The notes under the pieces: model-generated
What the model saw: the letters and a program-made list of their open reading frames with translations, nothing else
Told to the model about the DNA's origin: nothing
Database searches by the model: none
Made by a program: the position numbers and the translations under genes
Shown here: positions 12,622-24,239 of the stretch, one piece after another
How positions within the stretch are numbered: position 1 is the first letter of the stretch
Layout of the letters: the number at the start of each line of letters is the position of its first letter
From: Ochotona curzoniae
Taxonomy: Eukaryota; Chordata; Mammalia; Lagomorpha; Ochotonidae
Assembly (NCBI RefSeq): GCF_017591425.1
Contig: NW_024465885.1
Location: forward strand, 32,558,501 to 32,622,500
Length of the DNA: 64,000 bases
Reading direction: 5' to 3'

Positions 12622-12898
12622 GTCTAACAGAGTAAAGATCCGGTCAGTTAAAAGCCCCAACAAGGCCTCAGTAAGGTCTCCCCAAGAGGCCACTGAACTT
12701 ATCTGGACAATAAGACGCTGAACTTTATGCTAGGCATGTGTTTGCAAGCAATGAATCTCAACTGAACTTGAACTATGGTTATGCAACAAGGTGGAGGAAT
12801 CCACCATGGGGGGAGGGGTATGGGAGGGGTGGGGGGAATCCCCAGCGCCTATAAAACTGTACTACATAATACAATGTAAGCAACAATAAATAAAAAAA
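12622..12898 (+). mobile_element. 5'-truncated L1, 3' UTR end
   Basis: A 277-base segment ends in CAACAATAAATAAAAAAAAA, with a G-rich tract at 12808-12837 (G runs of 6, 4, 3, 4 and 6). A G-rich tract close upstream of the poly-A is typical of mammalian L1 3' UTRs. It is flanked by a perfect 15-base target-site duplication, AAATTTAGTGCATAG, at 12607-12621 and 12899-12913, so both ends are certain. It is severely 5'-truncated; no ORF2 is included. Assignment to L1 is from structure and family knowledge. Confidence 0.88.
12808..12838 (+). other. Guanine-run tract, quadruplex candidate
   Basis: Five guanine runs are separated by one- to two-base spacers inside the L1 3' UTR. Such tracts are known to form G-quadruplexes in L1 3' UTRs; here this is inferred from sequence only. 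Confidence 0.6.
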
Positions 12899-12913
12899 AA
12901 ATTTAGTGCATAG

Positions 12914-13254
12914 AGAGTTCTTCAGTCAAATTTCTCTCATGTTTCACGTGATTGAGGCAGAAATATTTGAAAAAATGATGGATAAAATCAGTTTATCTCA
13001 TACATAAAATTCCATTTATTTAAAATTGTCAAAGGACAGTAAGAAAATGGCTTTGGAGAAAGAAATATATATTTAAAATCAATACAAAAAATGTCACAGT
13101 CCAATAAATGTTTTTGTGTGTGTAACACAAAATTTGAAGGAATTAAACTCAATAATAAATGAAAAGATAATAAACAGCATACACAGAGATGCCGTTCAGT
13201 TTAAAACACAGGAAAGCTTTGACCTGGTTATACAATATTACAGAATAAAGTTGA
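12914..13254. other. AT-rich non-coding DNA
   Basis: No gene or named repeat seen. Confidence 0.6.
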
Positions 13255-13550
13255 GATAGGCATTAGGACTAACAGTTAAATCACAGTCTGGGAAGTCACA
13301 TTCATACTGGAGTCCTCAGGTCCGGGTCATGATACTGCTGTTAATTTCAGCTTCCTAAGAGGCTGTAGGTGATGGCTGACCCAGTGGAGTACCTATCACC
13401 CAGGTATGAGATGGATGGATTTCCCAGCTCCTGACTTCAGGCTGGCTGTATTCCAGGCCACTTAGACATATGGAGAGTGAGCAAGGTGGAGAGTGGAGAT
13501 CCGCTAAGTGTCTCTTTTTCCCTGTCATTTTCTGCTTGAAACAAGAAAAA
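13255..13550 (+). mobile_element. Old CSINE
   Basis: Segments GGCATTAGGACTAACAGTTA, CATACTGGAGTCC, AGCTCCTGACTTCAGGCTGG and GGCCACTTAGACATATGGAG follow C-repeat order. The tail is lost in an A-rich stretch. Confidence 0.65.
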
Positions 13551-13994
13551 ACAAAAGGAGATATCCTTATTTTAATTTCTATTCAGTATTCTGTTGGAAG
13601 TGCCGGATGGTAGAATGGATAAATAATATATAAATACATCAATAAATACATAAAGTCATAAAAGCTCAGACACTCAAGTTATCTTTACTTGCAGATAATA
13701 TAACAGAGTATGTATGATACTCAAAGGAGTGTACAAAGGAACTAATTCTTTTTTGCATGCTGCTTTTCTATGTTATTTTCTATTATGATTACAACACTCT
13801 ACCTTCCAGTTATGACTACTGACACCTATTGAAGTGTTGCTAAACTTTTAAAAAATTAGATATAAAATCCTAAAAGCTGATGTTTGAAACTTTCAAGAGT
13901 AAGAAGTACGAAGTAAATAAAATTTAGTCTTCTACATAGTGGTGAGATTGCATGCAAAATTTGTATATCAAGATGCTGCTTAAAATAATAATTT

Positions 13995-14320
13995 GCAGCA
14001 AGCACTGTGTCATAGTGGATTAAGCTACACTTGCAATGCTGACATGTTCTGGTGATTCTAATTCTAGTTTTGTGCTCCAGTTCCAATTCATTCCCTGCTA
14101 ATGTGCCTGAGAGAGCAGTGGAAAATGGCCTACATTTCTGGGGTCCTGCAACTACATAGGGAACTCAGCTCCACATTCCTAGCTTTGGTCTGACCTAATC
14201 ATGGCTGTGACATCAATTTGGGAGAAAGAAATTACTAATAAGAAAGTCTCTATTTTACTGTCTCTCATTCTATCCCCTGCAATTCTACTGTTCAAATGAA
14301 TAATATAAATCTTTTAATAA
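13995..14320 (+). mobile_element. Old CSINE
   Basis: It reads AAGCACTGTGTCATAGTGGATTAAGC, then TTGCAATGCTGACATG, a B-box-like GGTGATTCTAATTC, CCTGAGAGAGCAGTGGAAAATGG and CTGTGACATCAATTTGGG, ending in AAATGAATAATATAAATC. The whole length is followed but strongly diverged. Confidence 0.8.
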
Positions 14321-14772
14321 CTACCATGAAATAATTGTGGAGAAATAAATGAACATATTATTGTGCTCTCATGAGAGAAATAAAAATTAAAATAAAAAGC
14401 AATAATTTTAATGAAAACATGAGCAATGAAAATAGTCAAATCCTCTAGCAGCAATGAAAATGACAGAGTCCTTTAGGGTATCAGGATCTACAATAGCAAT
14501 ATAATGTCATTTCAAAATCTGGTGAAACTTAAGCTGTCTAATGAGATGGAACCATTTTAAATGTATGAGAAAATGAGAAACTATACATGAATTCTGTTGC
14601 ATTAAAGGTAAGGTTGGCATAAGCAAGATTTGAAGTTACTTACCAGCTATAGCAAAGTTAATTTTTTACTTTAAACATAAACCATTGAAATAATATACGT
14701 TTACGTAGATTAATAATAAATGTAATGCACACTGAAATCAATCTATCAATTCTTAGATCATTTGGCAGTTAT
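14321..14772. other. AT-rich non-coding DNA
   Basis: No gene or repeat recognised. Confidence 0.6.
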
Positions 14773-14784
14773 AAAATTACAGAT

Positions 14785-15092
14785 TGGCCTCTGGTGCGGC
14801 AGCCTAGTCACTAAAATCCTTGCCTTGAATGGCCACTGGTATTACAACTAGTGCCCTCATTCCCACTCAGCTCCCTGCTTGTGGCGTGAGAGAGCAGTTG
14901 ATGATGGCCCAAAGCCTTTGGACGCTGAACTGTTGTGGGAGACCCAGAAGAGGCTCCACATTCCAGGCTTTTGATTGCCACAACTCCGGCCAATGCAACC
15001 ACTTGGGGAGTGAATCAATGGACGGAAGATCTTTGTCTCTCCTCCTTTTTGTATTCTTTCAAATAAAAATTAAAAAAAAAAATTATATATAA
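14785..15092 (+). mobile_element. CSINE, first of a same-site pair
   Basis: It starts TGGCCTCTGGTGCGGCAGCC and ends TTTCAAATAAAAATTAAAAA. The tail carries an extra AATTATATAT segment. A copy of the target, AAAATTACAGAT, lies on each side (14773-14784 and 15093-15104). Older than its right-hand neighbour, judged by divergence. Confidence 0.9.
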
Positions 15093-15106
15093 AAAATTAC
15101 AGATCA

Positions 15107-15442
15107 GGCCCAGTACAGTAGCGTAGTAGCTAAAGTCCTCTCCTTGCATGAAATAGGATCCCATGTAGACACCTGTTCTAATCCCTGTCACCCTGCTTTC
15201 CATCCAGCTCCCTGCTTTTGGCTTGGGAAAGCAGTTGAGGACAGCCCCAAGCACTGGGACCCTGCACCTGCGTGGGAGACCTGGAGAAAGTTCCTTTTTC
15301 CTGGCTTCGGATCGGCACAGCTCTTGACATTGCAGTCACTTGGAGAGTGAATCATTGGACTGGAGCTCTTTTTCTCTGTATCTCCTTCTTTCTGTTTATC
15401 TGATTTTCCAATAAACAAATAGTAATAAATACATCTTTTAGT
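15107..15442 (+). mobile_element. CSINE, second of a same-site pair
   Basis: The head is GGCCCAGTACAGTAGCGTAG, the B box TGTTCTAATCC is nearly intact, and the tail is CCAATAAACAAATAGTAATAAA. A perfect 13-base duplication AAATTACAGATCA lies at 15094-15106 and 15443-15455. The left one is the same sequence that closes the preceding SINE, so this copy landed in its target duplication. Confidence 0.93.
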
Positions 15443-15455
15443 AAATTACAGATCA

Positions 15456-15859
15456 ACTCTTTTTTTCTTCCTTGGATTTTCTTCTGATTCGGATATAATG
15501 AATGCCTTTTCAGATTTAATGAAAATCACTTTGTATAAAGGAGAAATTAATGTAACTGCAAATGATGATTTCTGTTTTGAGAAAGAGAGGAAAGGAGATA
15601 GAGGGTGGGAGAGTGAGAGAGAGAAAAAGAGAGTGTAGAATAAAGAGATATATTTTGGCTGAGTTTCCATTAAAAATTCTGCTTCTTTGGAGTCATTTTC
15701 TCTCATTATTTCTTCAGCAGCTGCCTGCATATTCCTAAGGAATTTCTACTATTCATGTTTTCCACCCTCATATTTTCTCTTAAAGTTTTAAGTTGCTCCC
15801 AGTTTGCAGGTGTGTAAATTGTTAGCAGAAAAGCACTATGTGTTCTTTCCACAGCTTAG
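15456..15859. other. Non-coding, GA-rich patch
   Basis: A purine-rich patch at about 15578-15640 (GAGAGAGAGAAAAAGAGAG type) could be a simple repeat or the decayed pyrimidine tail of a C-repeat. Nothing else is recognised. Confidence 0.5.
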
Positions 15860-16102
15860 TGTAGAAGTAAAAAGTCAGAAGTTGCTTACAGACAGATTAA
15901 GTTTTATTTGCAAAGCAATCAGGTGAATGTAGAAATAAGAAGGGGAAGGAGAAACACCTCCAGGGAGACAGCCTGGAGATGGCATGACTCCTGAAAGGAG
16001 AAGTTCTGGAAGGGTCCTGGGTTTTTAAGCTTTTCCTGACCCCTCCTTGTCTAGGCCTCACACAGGAATATTTTTAGCGTTTCAAAATCCATTATCTCTA
16101 TT
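15860..16102 (-). mobile_element. LTR-like segment, antisense
   Basis: On the minus strand a TATA-like CTTAAAAACCC (plus strand near 16020) is followed by an upstream-to-downstream order of GC-richer sequence and an AATAAA signal (plus-strand TTTATT at 15903-15908) with GCTTTGCAAATAAAAC context. This resembles the U3-R-U5 layout of a solo LTR of an old endogenous retrovirus. The segment is richer in G and C than its flanks. Possible imperfect flanking repeats ACAGCTTAGTGT and ACAGCTAGGTGT were seen, but I cannot prove the ends, and no retroviral coding sequence is present. Confidence 0.5.
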
Positions 16103-16142
16103 ACAGCTAGGTGTTCTGCTATCATAATTCAAAAGCAGTCAT

Positions 16143-16459
16143 GGGGTTGGGAGGTGTAATGGCTTCCTCCCCCTCCAAGCGCCACAAACCCATATGGCCA
16201 GCAGTTGGTGCCTGGCAGCTCCACGTTCCGTCCCTCTCCCTACTTACTGCCTGGGAAAGCAGTGGAGGAAGGTCCATAGTGCTCTTGTACCCACGTGGGA
16301 GTCCTTGAGAGGTTCCTGGCTCATGGCTTTGGACCAGCTCAGCTCCACTCCACTCTTACACTGCAGTCATTTGGGGAATGAAAGAACAGATGGGAAGAGC
16401 TTTCTGTTTCTCCTTCTCTCTGTAGATCTGCCTTTCCAATAAAAATCAAAGACATCTAA
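16143..16459 (+). mobile_element. CSINE, sense
   Basis: It includes GGGTTGGGAGGTGTAATGGC at the head, AACCCATATGGCCAGCAG, CCTGGGAAAGCAGTGGAGGA and a CTTTCCAATAAAAATCAAAG tail. The B box is lost. Intermediate age. Confidence 0.88.
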
Positions 16460-16518
16460 AAGGAAGAAAAAAAGTCATGGATAACATGTGCAGAGGCTAT
16501 ATTATATTAAAGTGGAAT

Positions 16519-16633
16519 GAAAGAGGAGGGAGGGAAGAAGAGAGGGAGGAAAGAAGGGAGGGAGGGAGAGAGAGAAAGAGAAAGAGAGAAAGATAGAAAG
16601 AGAGAAAAAGGAAGGAAGGAAGGAAGGAAGGAA

Positions 16634-16687
<54 letters not shown>

Positions 16688-16750
16688 AAAGAAAGAAAGA
16701 AAGAAGGAAAGAACGAGGGAAGGAAGGAATAAAGAAAGAAAGAGAAAAGG
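16519..16750. repeat. Purine-only microsatellite (GGAA/GAAA)n
   Basis: A purine-rich tract starts at 16519, with (GGAA)n near 16611-16638 and (GAAA)n near 16639-16690. From 16595 to 16713 there is no pyrimidine on the plus strand. Such mirror-symmetric purine tracts can adopt triplex structures. The arginine/glutamate/lysine-rich translations of this tract are not genes. Confidence 0.97.
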
Positions 16751-17532
16751 TAGATAGGTTGGTAGGCCTCCAAGGGCAACTAGGGCAACAGTTTTCTAAA
16801 ACTGCATCTTCTTTCCCTTTCTATGCTGTATCATATATAAACTTGGTTGTTTATAAGTCTTTTCTCCTTTTTTGGTGAGGGTAATTGTCCAGCATTTATG
16901 ATACTAAATCTTGATGTGACAACATCGCCAGTTATTTGGTGTTTTCAATTTGTGATTTTAAAATTGCTTTTGTGATGTTTTATACTGCTTTAGGTTATGT
17001 ACAAAGAGGTACAAATACAATTAAATATTTCTTTTTAATTTTTTTTCCTAATTTTATTGGTCATGTTTTGACTGGTAGTGATTTTGCCACTCAGCAATAA
17101 TTGTGGCAGAAAAACTGTACTCTACAATACAGTAAATATAAACAATGATTAGAGTTTATGCATCAGTTTTAGGCTGCATTTCTTTTCACTTCCACATAAT
17201 TTTGTCAGTTCACTCTTGCTTATATTTGAGAAGTGTCACTGCAGACTGTGCTTAAGCTCTGTGGGTTAACTCTATGCTTATTTAAAGAGGTGATTGAAAT
17301 ATACTATTATCTAAGGTTAGGTCTTCTCTAATTAGGCTGAAACATCTGGTGTCCCTCAAGGGTCTTGGCTAATTGGTTTATTATTAATTTTGTATGTTAA
17401 TGATTTGGAACTCTTTAATTTTATGAAGCCAGCAGGGTTATTATTTCTGCCAATGACCCACATTACATAAAATAATTGCTATAATTTTTTTTTTTTGGAT
17501 AATGGAACATTAATATAATTTTCTCTTGAAGT
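16751..17532. other. AT-rich non-coding DNA
   Basis: No gene seen. A segment near 17041-17160 (TTTTGACTGGTAGTG, CTACAATACAGTAAATATAA) is vaguely L1-3'-like but I cannot place it. Confidence 0.5.
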
Positions 17533-17547
17533 TGGCTATCAACTTTT

Positions 17548-17873
17548 ACAAATTTTATTGTTTATTTTTATTGGAAAGGCAAATATACAGAGTGGAGGAG
17601 AGACAGAGAGGAAGTTCTTCCAACTGCTGATTCACTCCCCAAGCGGCCACAATGGCCAGAGCTGAGCTGATCTGAAGCCAGGAGCCTAAAGCTTCTTCTG
17701 ACTCTTCCATATCGTGCAGGATCCCAATGCCTTGCACCACCCTCTAGTGCCTTCCCAGGCCTCAAGCAGAGAGCAGGATGGGAAGTAGGGCTACCAGAAC
17801 AGGAACCAGCACCCTTATGAGATCCTGGAATTTGCAAGGCAAGGATTTCAGCCACAATGCTATATCCCTGGGC
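17548..17873 (-). mobile_element. CSINE, antisense
   Basis: The copy reads TTTTTATTGGAAAGGCAAATATACAGAG, then GAAGCCAGGAGCC, and ends near ATGCTATATCCCTGGGC. The B-box region is GAACAGGAACCAGC, mutated. Imperfect flanks TGGCTATCAACTTTT (17533-17547) and TGGCTGTCAATGTTT (17874-17888) are likely its target-site duplication. Confidence 0.9.
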
Positions 17874-17888
17874 TGGCTGTCAATGTTT

Positions 17889-18217
17889 TTCAAAACTAAT
17901 TGAGTGACTATTATATAAATATGTTGCTAAAATTGTAAAAGAAACTAGAAGAATAGGCGACATAGTTGAGCAACTAATGTCAGGAGACCTGCTTTATCAA
18001 AATAGGGGTTCTTAAGGTCAAGTTTAACATTTATGAGTTATGAAGTAATGAAATTGTAAATTTGGAGTTTGTTCAGAATAGGTAAATTTGTTCTGGCTAT
18101 TTTGATACAATTTTCAAAATAAGTGTATTTAAATAGCTATTAATGTTAAGCTTCACTTTTGGAAGTTTTTTCGGTTACATTTTCATTACATTTTTTTCTC
18201 TGAGCAAGCTATGCTTC
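17889..18217. other. AT-rich non-coding DNA
   Basis: No gene or repeat recognised. Confidence 0.6.
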
Positions 18218-18233
18218 AAAATACTCAAGATCA

Positions 18234-18588
18234 TTTTTTTTTTTTTTTTAAAGATTTTATTTTTATTTTTATTTATTTTTTTTTTTTTTATTGGAAAGGC
18301 GGATATACAGAGAGGAGAGACAGAGAGGAAGATCTTCCATCCGATGATTCACTCCCCAAGTGAGCGCAACGGGCCGATGCTATGCCGATCCGAAGCCAGG
18401 AGCCTCTTCCGGGTCTCCCACATGGGTGCAAGCTCCCAAAGCTTTGGGCCGTCCTCGACTGCTTTCCCAGGCCACAGGCAGGGAGCTGGAAGGGAAGCGG
18501 GGCTGCCGGGATTAGAACCGGCGCCCATATGGGATCCCGGGCGTGCAAGGCGAGGACCTTTAACCACTTGCGCCACCGCGCCGGGCCC
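18234..18588 (-). mobile_element. Youngest-type CSINE, full length
   Basis: This antisense copy is nearly consensus. The B box (plus strand GGATTAGAACC, 18509-18519) and A box (CCACTTGCGCCA, 18564-18575) are intact, and the head reads CGCCACCGCGCCGGGCCC with its CpGs kept. It shares GCGCAACGGGCCGATG with the copy at 33538, which has an extra G relative to the other young copies. The target-site duplication AAAATACTCAAGATCA is perfect (18218-18233 and 18589-18604). The tail is long, about 60 bases of T/A-rich sequence, another sign of youth. Confidence 0.97.
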
Positions 18589-18608
18589 AAAATACTCAAG
18601 ATCATTTT

Positions 18609-19794
18609 AAGGGCAGGCCCTAGAAGGCTATTATTTCTATAAAGATGTGGAAATAATGCTGCCTTATGTTATTGGAGCCAAAATTCAGTTTAGTATATTA
18701 ACCTCCTTAACATTACCTCTTATGAGTCATTCACACATTCAACATGTTAATTTGCTTAAATTTATTTGTCTGGGTTTTCTTACAAATTGCTCCTTTTGCA
18801 CATAATTTATTTCTGGTCAACTAGCCCAGTCACCTTAAGATCAAGGTCATAGATTCTTCACACCCTCTTCCTGCAGCTGGCACCGTTTTACATTCTCAGG
18901 TCAACCCTCCTCTTTGACCCTTGACTCTATTGCAATTTGCATGTTACCAACACATCTTTGTTTCAAAATAACTCATTGGCTGCTCAGGAGGAATTAGAAT
19001 CTTTACCTGAAAACTTAAATGTGATCACTTTTGTTAGTGAAAATTCTTTCAGATAAGTCTTCTTGTTATTTGACAAATCTGATGTTATGGTAGATGCAGG
19101 CAACACAACCTAGGGAAAATCTTTAAAAAGGCAATGGTTTGCATTCTTCTCACATAACTGTGTTATACATCAGAGATGCTGCCAGCTCTTACTCATTTTC
19201 AGCTTTAAATTAAGCCCAGAATCTGGCATATTATGAAATAAATATCTCACTCTCAAAAACCCAGTAGATATTCTAGCCAATTTTGTATTTATAGCTATTC
19301 TCTAGATGCATAATTTTTAAACATACAGCCTCAGTATTCGAAAAACATTGCTGCAATTTCTTATTAGCTATGACAAAGTTCATGATATCTTCATAGCAAC
19401 ATTATTATAGGAATACATTTCTAGAAACATATCTTTAGAAATTTGGGGAAAAACTCAAATATTCATACCATTTCTTGTGCTCTGTAATGAGCAAATCAAA
19501 TACATCACATGCATGCTAAATATAATTTTCTAGAAAGCCTGAAGATAATTAAAATTAGTTTTATGGTGCCTTTCCACATAAACACTCACTCATTTTCCAA
19601 TCAGAGCTAAAGAATGTATTTCCTCTACAGAGGCTTCTCAAAAACGGGTAGTTGAGTTAGAATCTGGTCTTCAGCTTTTTGAAGTTTAATGTCAGTGAAG
19701 ATGGAGAGAAATATTGAAGAGGTAGAAAGTGCGAGCGAATAAACACAGAGGGTTCTCACTCATGCTAGCCATATCCCTTAAAAACAGCCATTGT
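18609..19794. other. Non-coding DNA, no gene seen
   Basis: No named repeat. The stretch 18840-18960 is slightly C-richer (CCTCTTCCTGCAGCTGGCAC and similar) but has no coding-like frame. Confidence 0.6.
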
Positions 19795-20093
19795 TACAAT
19801 TGGACAATCCTTCATGTGCAAACACCAGGATGTCTTAATGATGCTGCTTCATACCCTGTCTGTTCCACTTCCCATCTCACTGCCTTACTTGTAGCCCGGG
19901 AAACAGTAGAGGATGACACAATGCCTTGGGACCTATATATGCCTGTGAGACCCACAAGCATCTCTTGGCATCAGCTCAGCTGAGCTCCAGCTATTGCGTC
20001 CACTAGGGCAGTGTACCAGGCAGAAGCACGTTCTCTCTGTATCTACTTCTCTGTGTAGATCTGCTTTCAAATAAATAAATAAATAAATAAGAT
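19795..20093 (+). mobile_element. Old CSINE
   Basis: Recognised by CAAACACCAGGATG, GCCCGGGAAACAGTAGAGGATG, GCCTTGGGACC and a CTTTCAAATAAATAAATAAATA tail. The tRNA-like head is poor. Confidence 0.78.
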
Positions 20094-21088
20094 AAACTAG
20101 CTATCGATTTTGGTAACAAATTAAAAGTTCATGGAAATTCTCTGTTGCAGCTCTAGAAACATCTCAATAACAATGACAGATATAAACTATACCTTAAAAT
20201 CACATACTACATGCATTTCCTATTGGGCTTTTCTGAAGTGCTCACTTTTGTGTATTTAAAATGGAAGAATTTGAACAGAAGAAGTTGCTTGCTAATGAAT
20301 GAATTACAAGCAAAAAAAAAAAGTAAGACTGTATGGTTTACATAGTTATGTAATGATGTTCCTAGAAAGAAATTGCTGGTAGTTAAAAGAAGAAGGAAAA
20401 AAAAAACATTTTCTTCCATTAAGTGTAAATAATCTCCTAACATTTAAATTGCCTTATTATGGTGTGAAATGTAAGCCTCAACAAACTGGTTAACTTTAAA
20501 AAATATTAAATAAATTTTACTATGTTCTTTTCTCTGCATTAATATAACCACCTGGTGGCACTGTTGATTAAACATGGAAAAATTTAAATTTTTGATAAAT
20601 CATTTCATAAAACATATTCTACATTTAAAATTGAAAATTATATATGGGTTCTGCTGATATTGCTTCATTTGTGTATTTCAGGGTTAGATAACTGTTGCTT
20701 GATAAGTATATTTAAAACTCTCAGAAACAAATTGAAATGTAGAAGATAAAAATTATGCATTTATGTCTACAAAACTTCAAGCATTTACAAATAGATGTGT
20801 TATTATTAGTAAATACATTGAATACGGCCTAAGGATAAAGAAGATAAATTTGAAATATTTAAGAATTCTATATTTAACAGGGAAATCATTTAAAATTGTA
20901 TTTGTTCCAAAAATCAAAACAAAGACATCTTTTGTTTTCAATGCCAGTGATTATGTTCTTCAGTTTAATAAGAAAGCCACTGTTGTGTAAGGTGACAATT
21001 CCTGCATCTCAGGCAAAATTCATATATCAATAATTCACTTATTAGTTTCTTCTGTAAATTCATTCAGAGCTGCTTTTTATGCCTTTTG
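20094..21088. other. AT-rich non-coding DNA
   Basis: No repeat or gene recognised; short A runs occur near 20310 and 20398. Confidence 0.6.
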
Positions 21089-21100
21089 AAATTTAAAATA

Positions 21101-21474
21101 TCAGGCCTGGCACAGTGGTATAGTGGATAAAACCACTATCTTACATGCGCAAGGATTCCATGTAGGAGCTGGTTCCAATCCCTGCAGTCACTCTTCCCAT
21201 CCAGCCCCTTGCTTGTGGCCTGGGACACCCACAGAGGATGCCCCAAAGTCTTGGGACCCAGCACCTGCAAAGGAGACCCGGAAGAGGTTCCAGGTTTTTG
21301 GCTTCTAATTGGCTTAGCTCCAGCCACTGAGGCCACTTGGTAAGTGAATCTGTGGATGGAGGTTCTTCTTCTCTGTATCTCCTCCTCTTTGTATATCTGA
21401 CTTTCCAATAATAAAACAAAATTAAAAAAATAAATAAATAAGTAAATAAACAAACAAATAAACAAATCTTACAA
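21101..21474 (+). mobile_element. CSINE with long (AAAT)n tail
   Basis: The head is TCAGGCCTGGCACAGTGGTATAGTGG and the B box reads GGTTCCAATCC, closer to the tRNA consensus than the young copies. The tail, about 70 bases, is (AAAT)n with C interruptions. Target-site duplications AAATTTAAAATA (21089-21100) and AAATTTAGAATA (21475-21486) differ at one base. Confidence 0.94.
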
Positions 21475-21624
21475 AAATTTAGAATACTGTTGTGAATGAT
21501 ATTTTCCGCATCATAACTTCTGCATCATCATAGCTTACGCAGTTCTGTGGATGAATGAATTTAGAAACAATGGTAAAATGTGGGCAGATATCAGCTTACT
21601 TACACAAGCCAAAGTTTAGAGTTG

Positions 21625-21870
21625 GAACTAAGTTTTACTATGCTAGCATCACGTATGAGTGCTAGTCCAGATCCAGATCATTTTCAATTTTCAATTCAGT
21701 TCCTTGCCCTTGAGTCCAGAATAGCAGCTGCAGATGACCCTGCCAGCCATGCGGCAGATTTGGATGGAGTGTCTAGCTTCAGCATAAGCCTGGCCCAGGC
21801 CTCCCTTTTGTGACCATTTCTGGAGTGAACCAGTGACTGTGGAAAGGCAGAAGAGATTTTATTCTATTAT
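21625..21870 (+). mobile_element. Probable old CSINE fragment
   Basis: GTGCTAGTCCAGATCC, CTTGCCCTTGAG, TGACCATTTCTGGAGTGAACC and GGAAAGGCAGAAGAG follow C-repeat order. Both ends are uncertain. Confidence 0.5.
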
Positions 21871-24239
21871 TCAATAGCATTTTTGGACATCATTTTCATA
21901 ATACATTGGGATTTATATGCTTTTATATACTATGTATACTATGCTTTTATATACTATGTATAGTATACTGTATACTATGTATACATACTTATATGTATAT
22001 TTACATACAAGCATATAAACAAATGTGTATATATAAATTATATACATATGAGATTGTATTGCTGAAAGTTCTTAAGACAAATGGAATCCAAAAACTATAT
22101 GAGCCATCTATAGAGACACACTGAGAGATATAGAGATGAGAGGAGAGAGGGTATGAGGACTCACTTGGCTATGATTATGGAGTATTAAGATGTTCTTTTA
22201 TCTACCAATTTTAAGCCAAAGACCCATGAAACTGTTGGTTGGTTGATTCAGAGTCCTGGTACCTAGAATTACCAAGCATGGTCAGTCAGTCCAATAGAGA
22301 AAACATATCAGCCTGCCTCCACCTTTTTGTTCTTTCCAGTAAATTGGATGGTGGTCACCCAACTAGGGAGTGGAGTTAGTTGCTTTAATCATTTCATCAA
22401 TTTAAATGCTAATCTATTCTAGAAACACCTCACAATCACACCCAGAAATACTGTTTAGCCAAATATCTTGGCAATCCAAAGCAATTCAAGTTGATATCAC
22501 GAATTAAGCATACTAATTAACCATATTAAGTACCAAATTAACTAGTAATTTCTTCTGTGAAGGACAGAGGTGTTCCCTAATTAAGACCAGAATGCAGATA
22601 ACACATAAATGCACATTGAAAAAACTCCACTGAATTTTGGCCCTATCCATTTGTTACATCAATACCTAATATTGCAAAAAGCCCACAAAATCAGTTTATA
22701 AGAAAAAAATATACATACTTAGCTTAATTCAAATTTAACAACCATAAATGTTTTCTTAATTAGTTTATAATCCAAATTTTATACACATTACATTTCTAAT
22801 TTACCATATTCTTAAGGTTATTATATAATAGATTTTATATTAGGCTTTATAGTTATAATATATACATATTAAATTACTTGTAACATGCAATTTTTTACAT
22901 TTCTAACAAATAGGTAATAGATTTCCTTAAATTTTATGATACAGATTTGTGATTGTTCTAATTTCTTATCCCTTCAAGTACCAATTTACGTGGTAGTACC
23001 AGAGTCATTCATTCATGACTATAATGATTATCTCCTGCTGCCTAAATTCCGAATTAACCAAAATCCTTTCAAACTGAATACCTTAGTGCTGAAGCAATCT
23101 AATACATAGATTTCAATTGTTGACCAGAAAGGCAAATGTGTCTTTAAATTTTATTCTCTATTGACATTTCCAGGATAGTTGCATAACTTCCTGCAATTTT
23201 CTTTATGCAGCTAGCTGCAGTCAATTTTAACTAGTACTTTATCCGCACACTTAACATCTTCTTACCTTCAGGCATTTATTTCCAATTGTTCCATGCTGGC
23301 TTATTCTGTTTTTCTTCACTGTTTATAAAATAAATGATTATAGTAGATAACAAATAGTTTTGAATCTCATGCAGTTTTCCCAGGAAGTGTTTTTGACTCA
23401 ATCTGATGACAATATGATGCTTATGTTGAATAAAATTCCTTTGCCAAACTCACTTTTTTACAAAGAAGTCTAAGTTTCCTAAACTACCCACTACTTAAAT
23501 TTCCTTGAACATTTCCAAAGAATGCAAATAGGCCTATGGAAAAAAGTCACAAAAACAGGACACATTGATTTCCAACTAATATTTCATGCCAGTCTATTCC
23601 TTGTGCAGTACATGTTTCCAAGAAATTTTGTCATTGTGACTTTTAAAAATTTAGCTTTATTGTATCTATCCACTGCCTTTATCCTTGTAAGTAGTATTCT
23701 CAGTTTCCTCATAAGAGGCTACCAATAAATTTATCCTCAATAATAATCAATAGATATAATTTTTTTTATTTATATGCGTGATTATCACTTAATTCTTACC
23801 TTTTTCACATTACCTAAAACTTTTTCCATTTCTATGCCGCTTCAGCCACTGCTCTTAGTGCTGGGGAAATAGTGGTGATGTAAAAGACAAAAACAGATAA
23901 TGTCACATCTTTGCTTCATGCGGATGTCTATGAAACACCATGGGCGTCATTGTGCACGAAAGCTAATGCTCTGTTCCTTTCCAAGTTTGAGTTATGGTTA
24001 TCTCCATCCAATGAAATAACAAAATTCATCTAGTTTTAAATGTCAATGTGGCACAGAGCTCACTACATCCAGGGGCTGAAACTCCTGAAATCTTTTATTT
24101 TTCTAGCTACTTTATCGTTAGAGTTCAGGCAGAAAAGTGCTGTGGTTTTATGGATATCAAACCCTTAAGCAATGCAGACTCAGGAGATTTTCATATTGGA
24201 GAGCACTGCAGCTGTGACTTTATTAAATTAAACATAGTT
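21871..24239. other. AT-rich non-coding DNA with TATAC-rich patch
   Basis: At about 21915-22045 the sequence is an AT-rich imperfect repeat of TATACTATG and related words, able to form hairpins. The rest, about 2.2 kb, has no SINE and no gene that I can see. A MIR-like CTCAGTTTCCTCATAAGAGG near 23699 is too short to call. Confidence 0.55.

Noticed and set aside
16507..16779. Open frames rich in Arg/Glu/Lys or Ser/Phe
   Set aside because: Translations of the purine microsatellite.
18143..18610. 155-codon open frame
   Set aside because: It translates a T-rich tail and the antisense strand of a CSINE.
23690..23720. MIR- or L2-like CTCAGTTTCCTCAT
   Set aside because: Too short, and the flanks do not follow either consensus.
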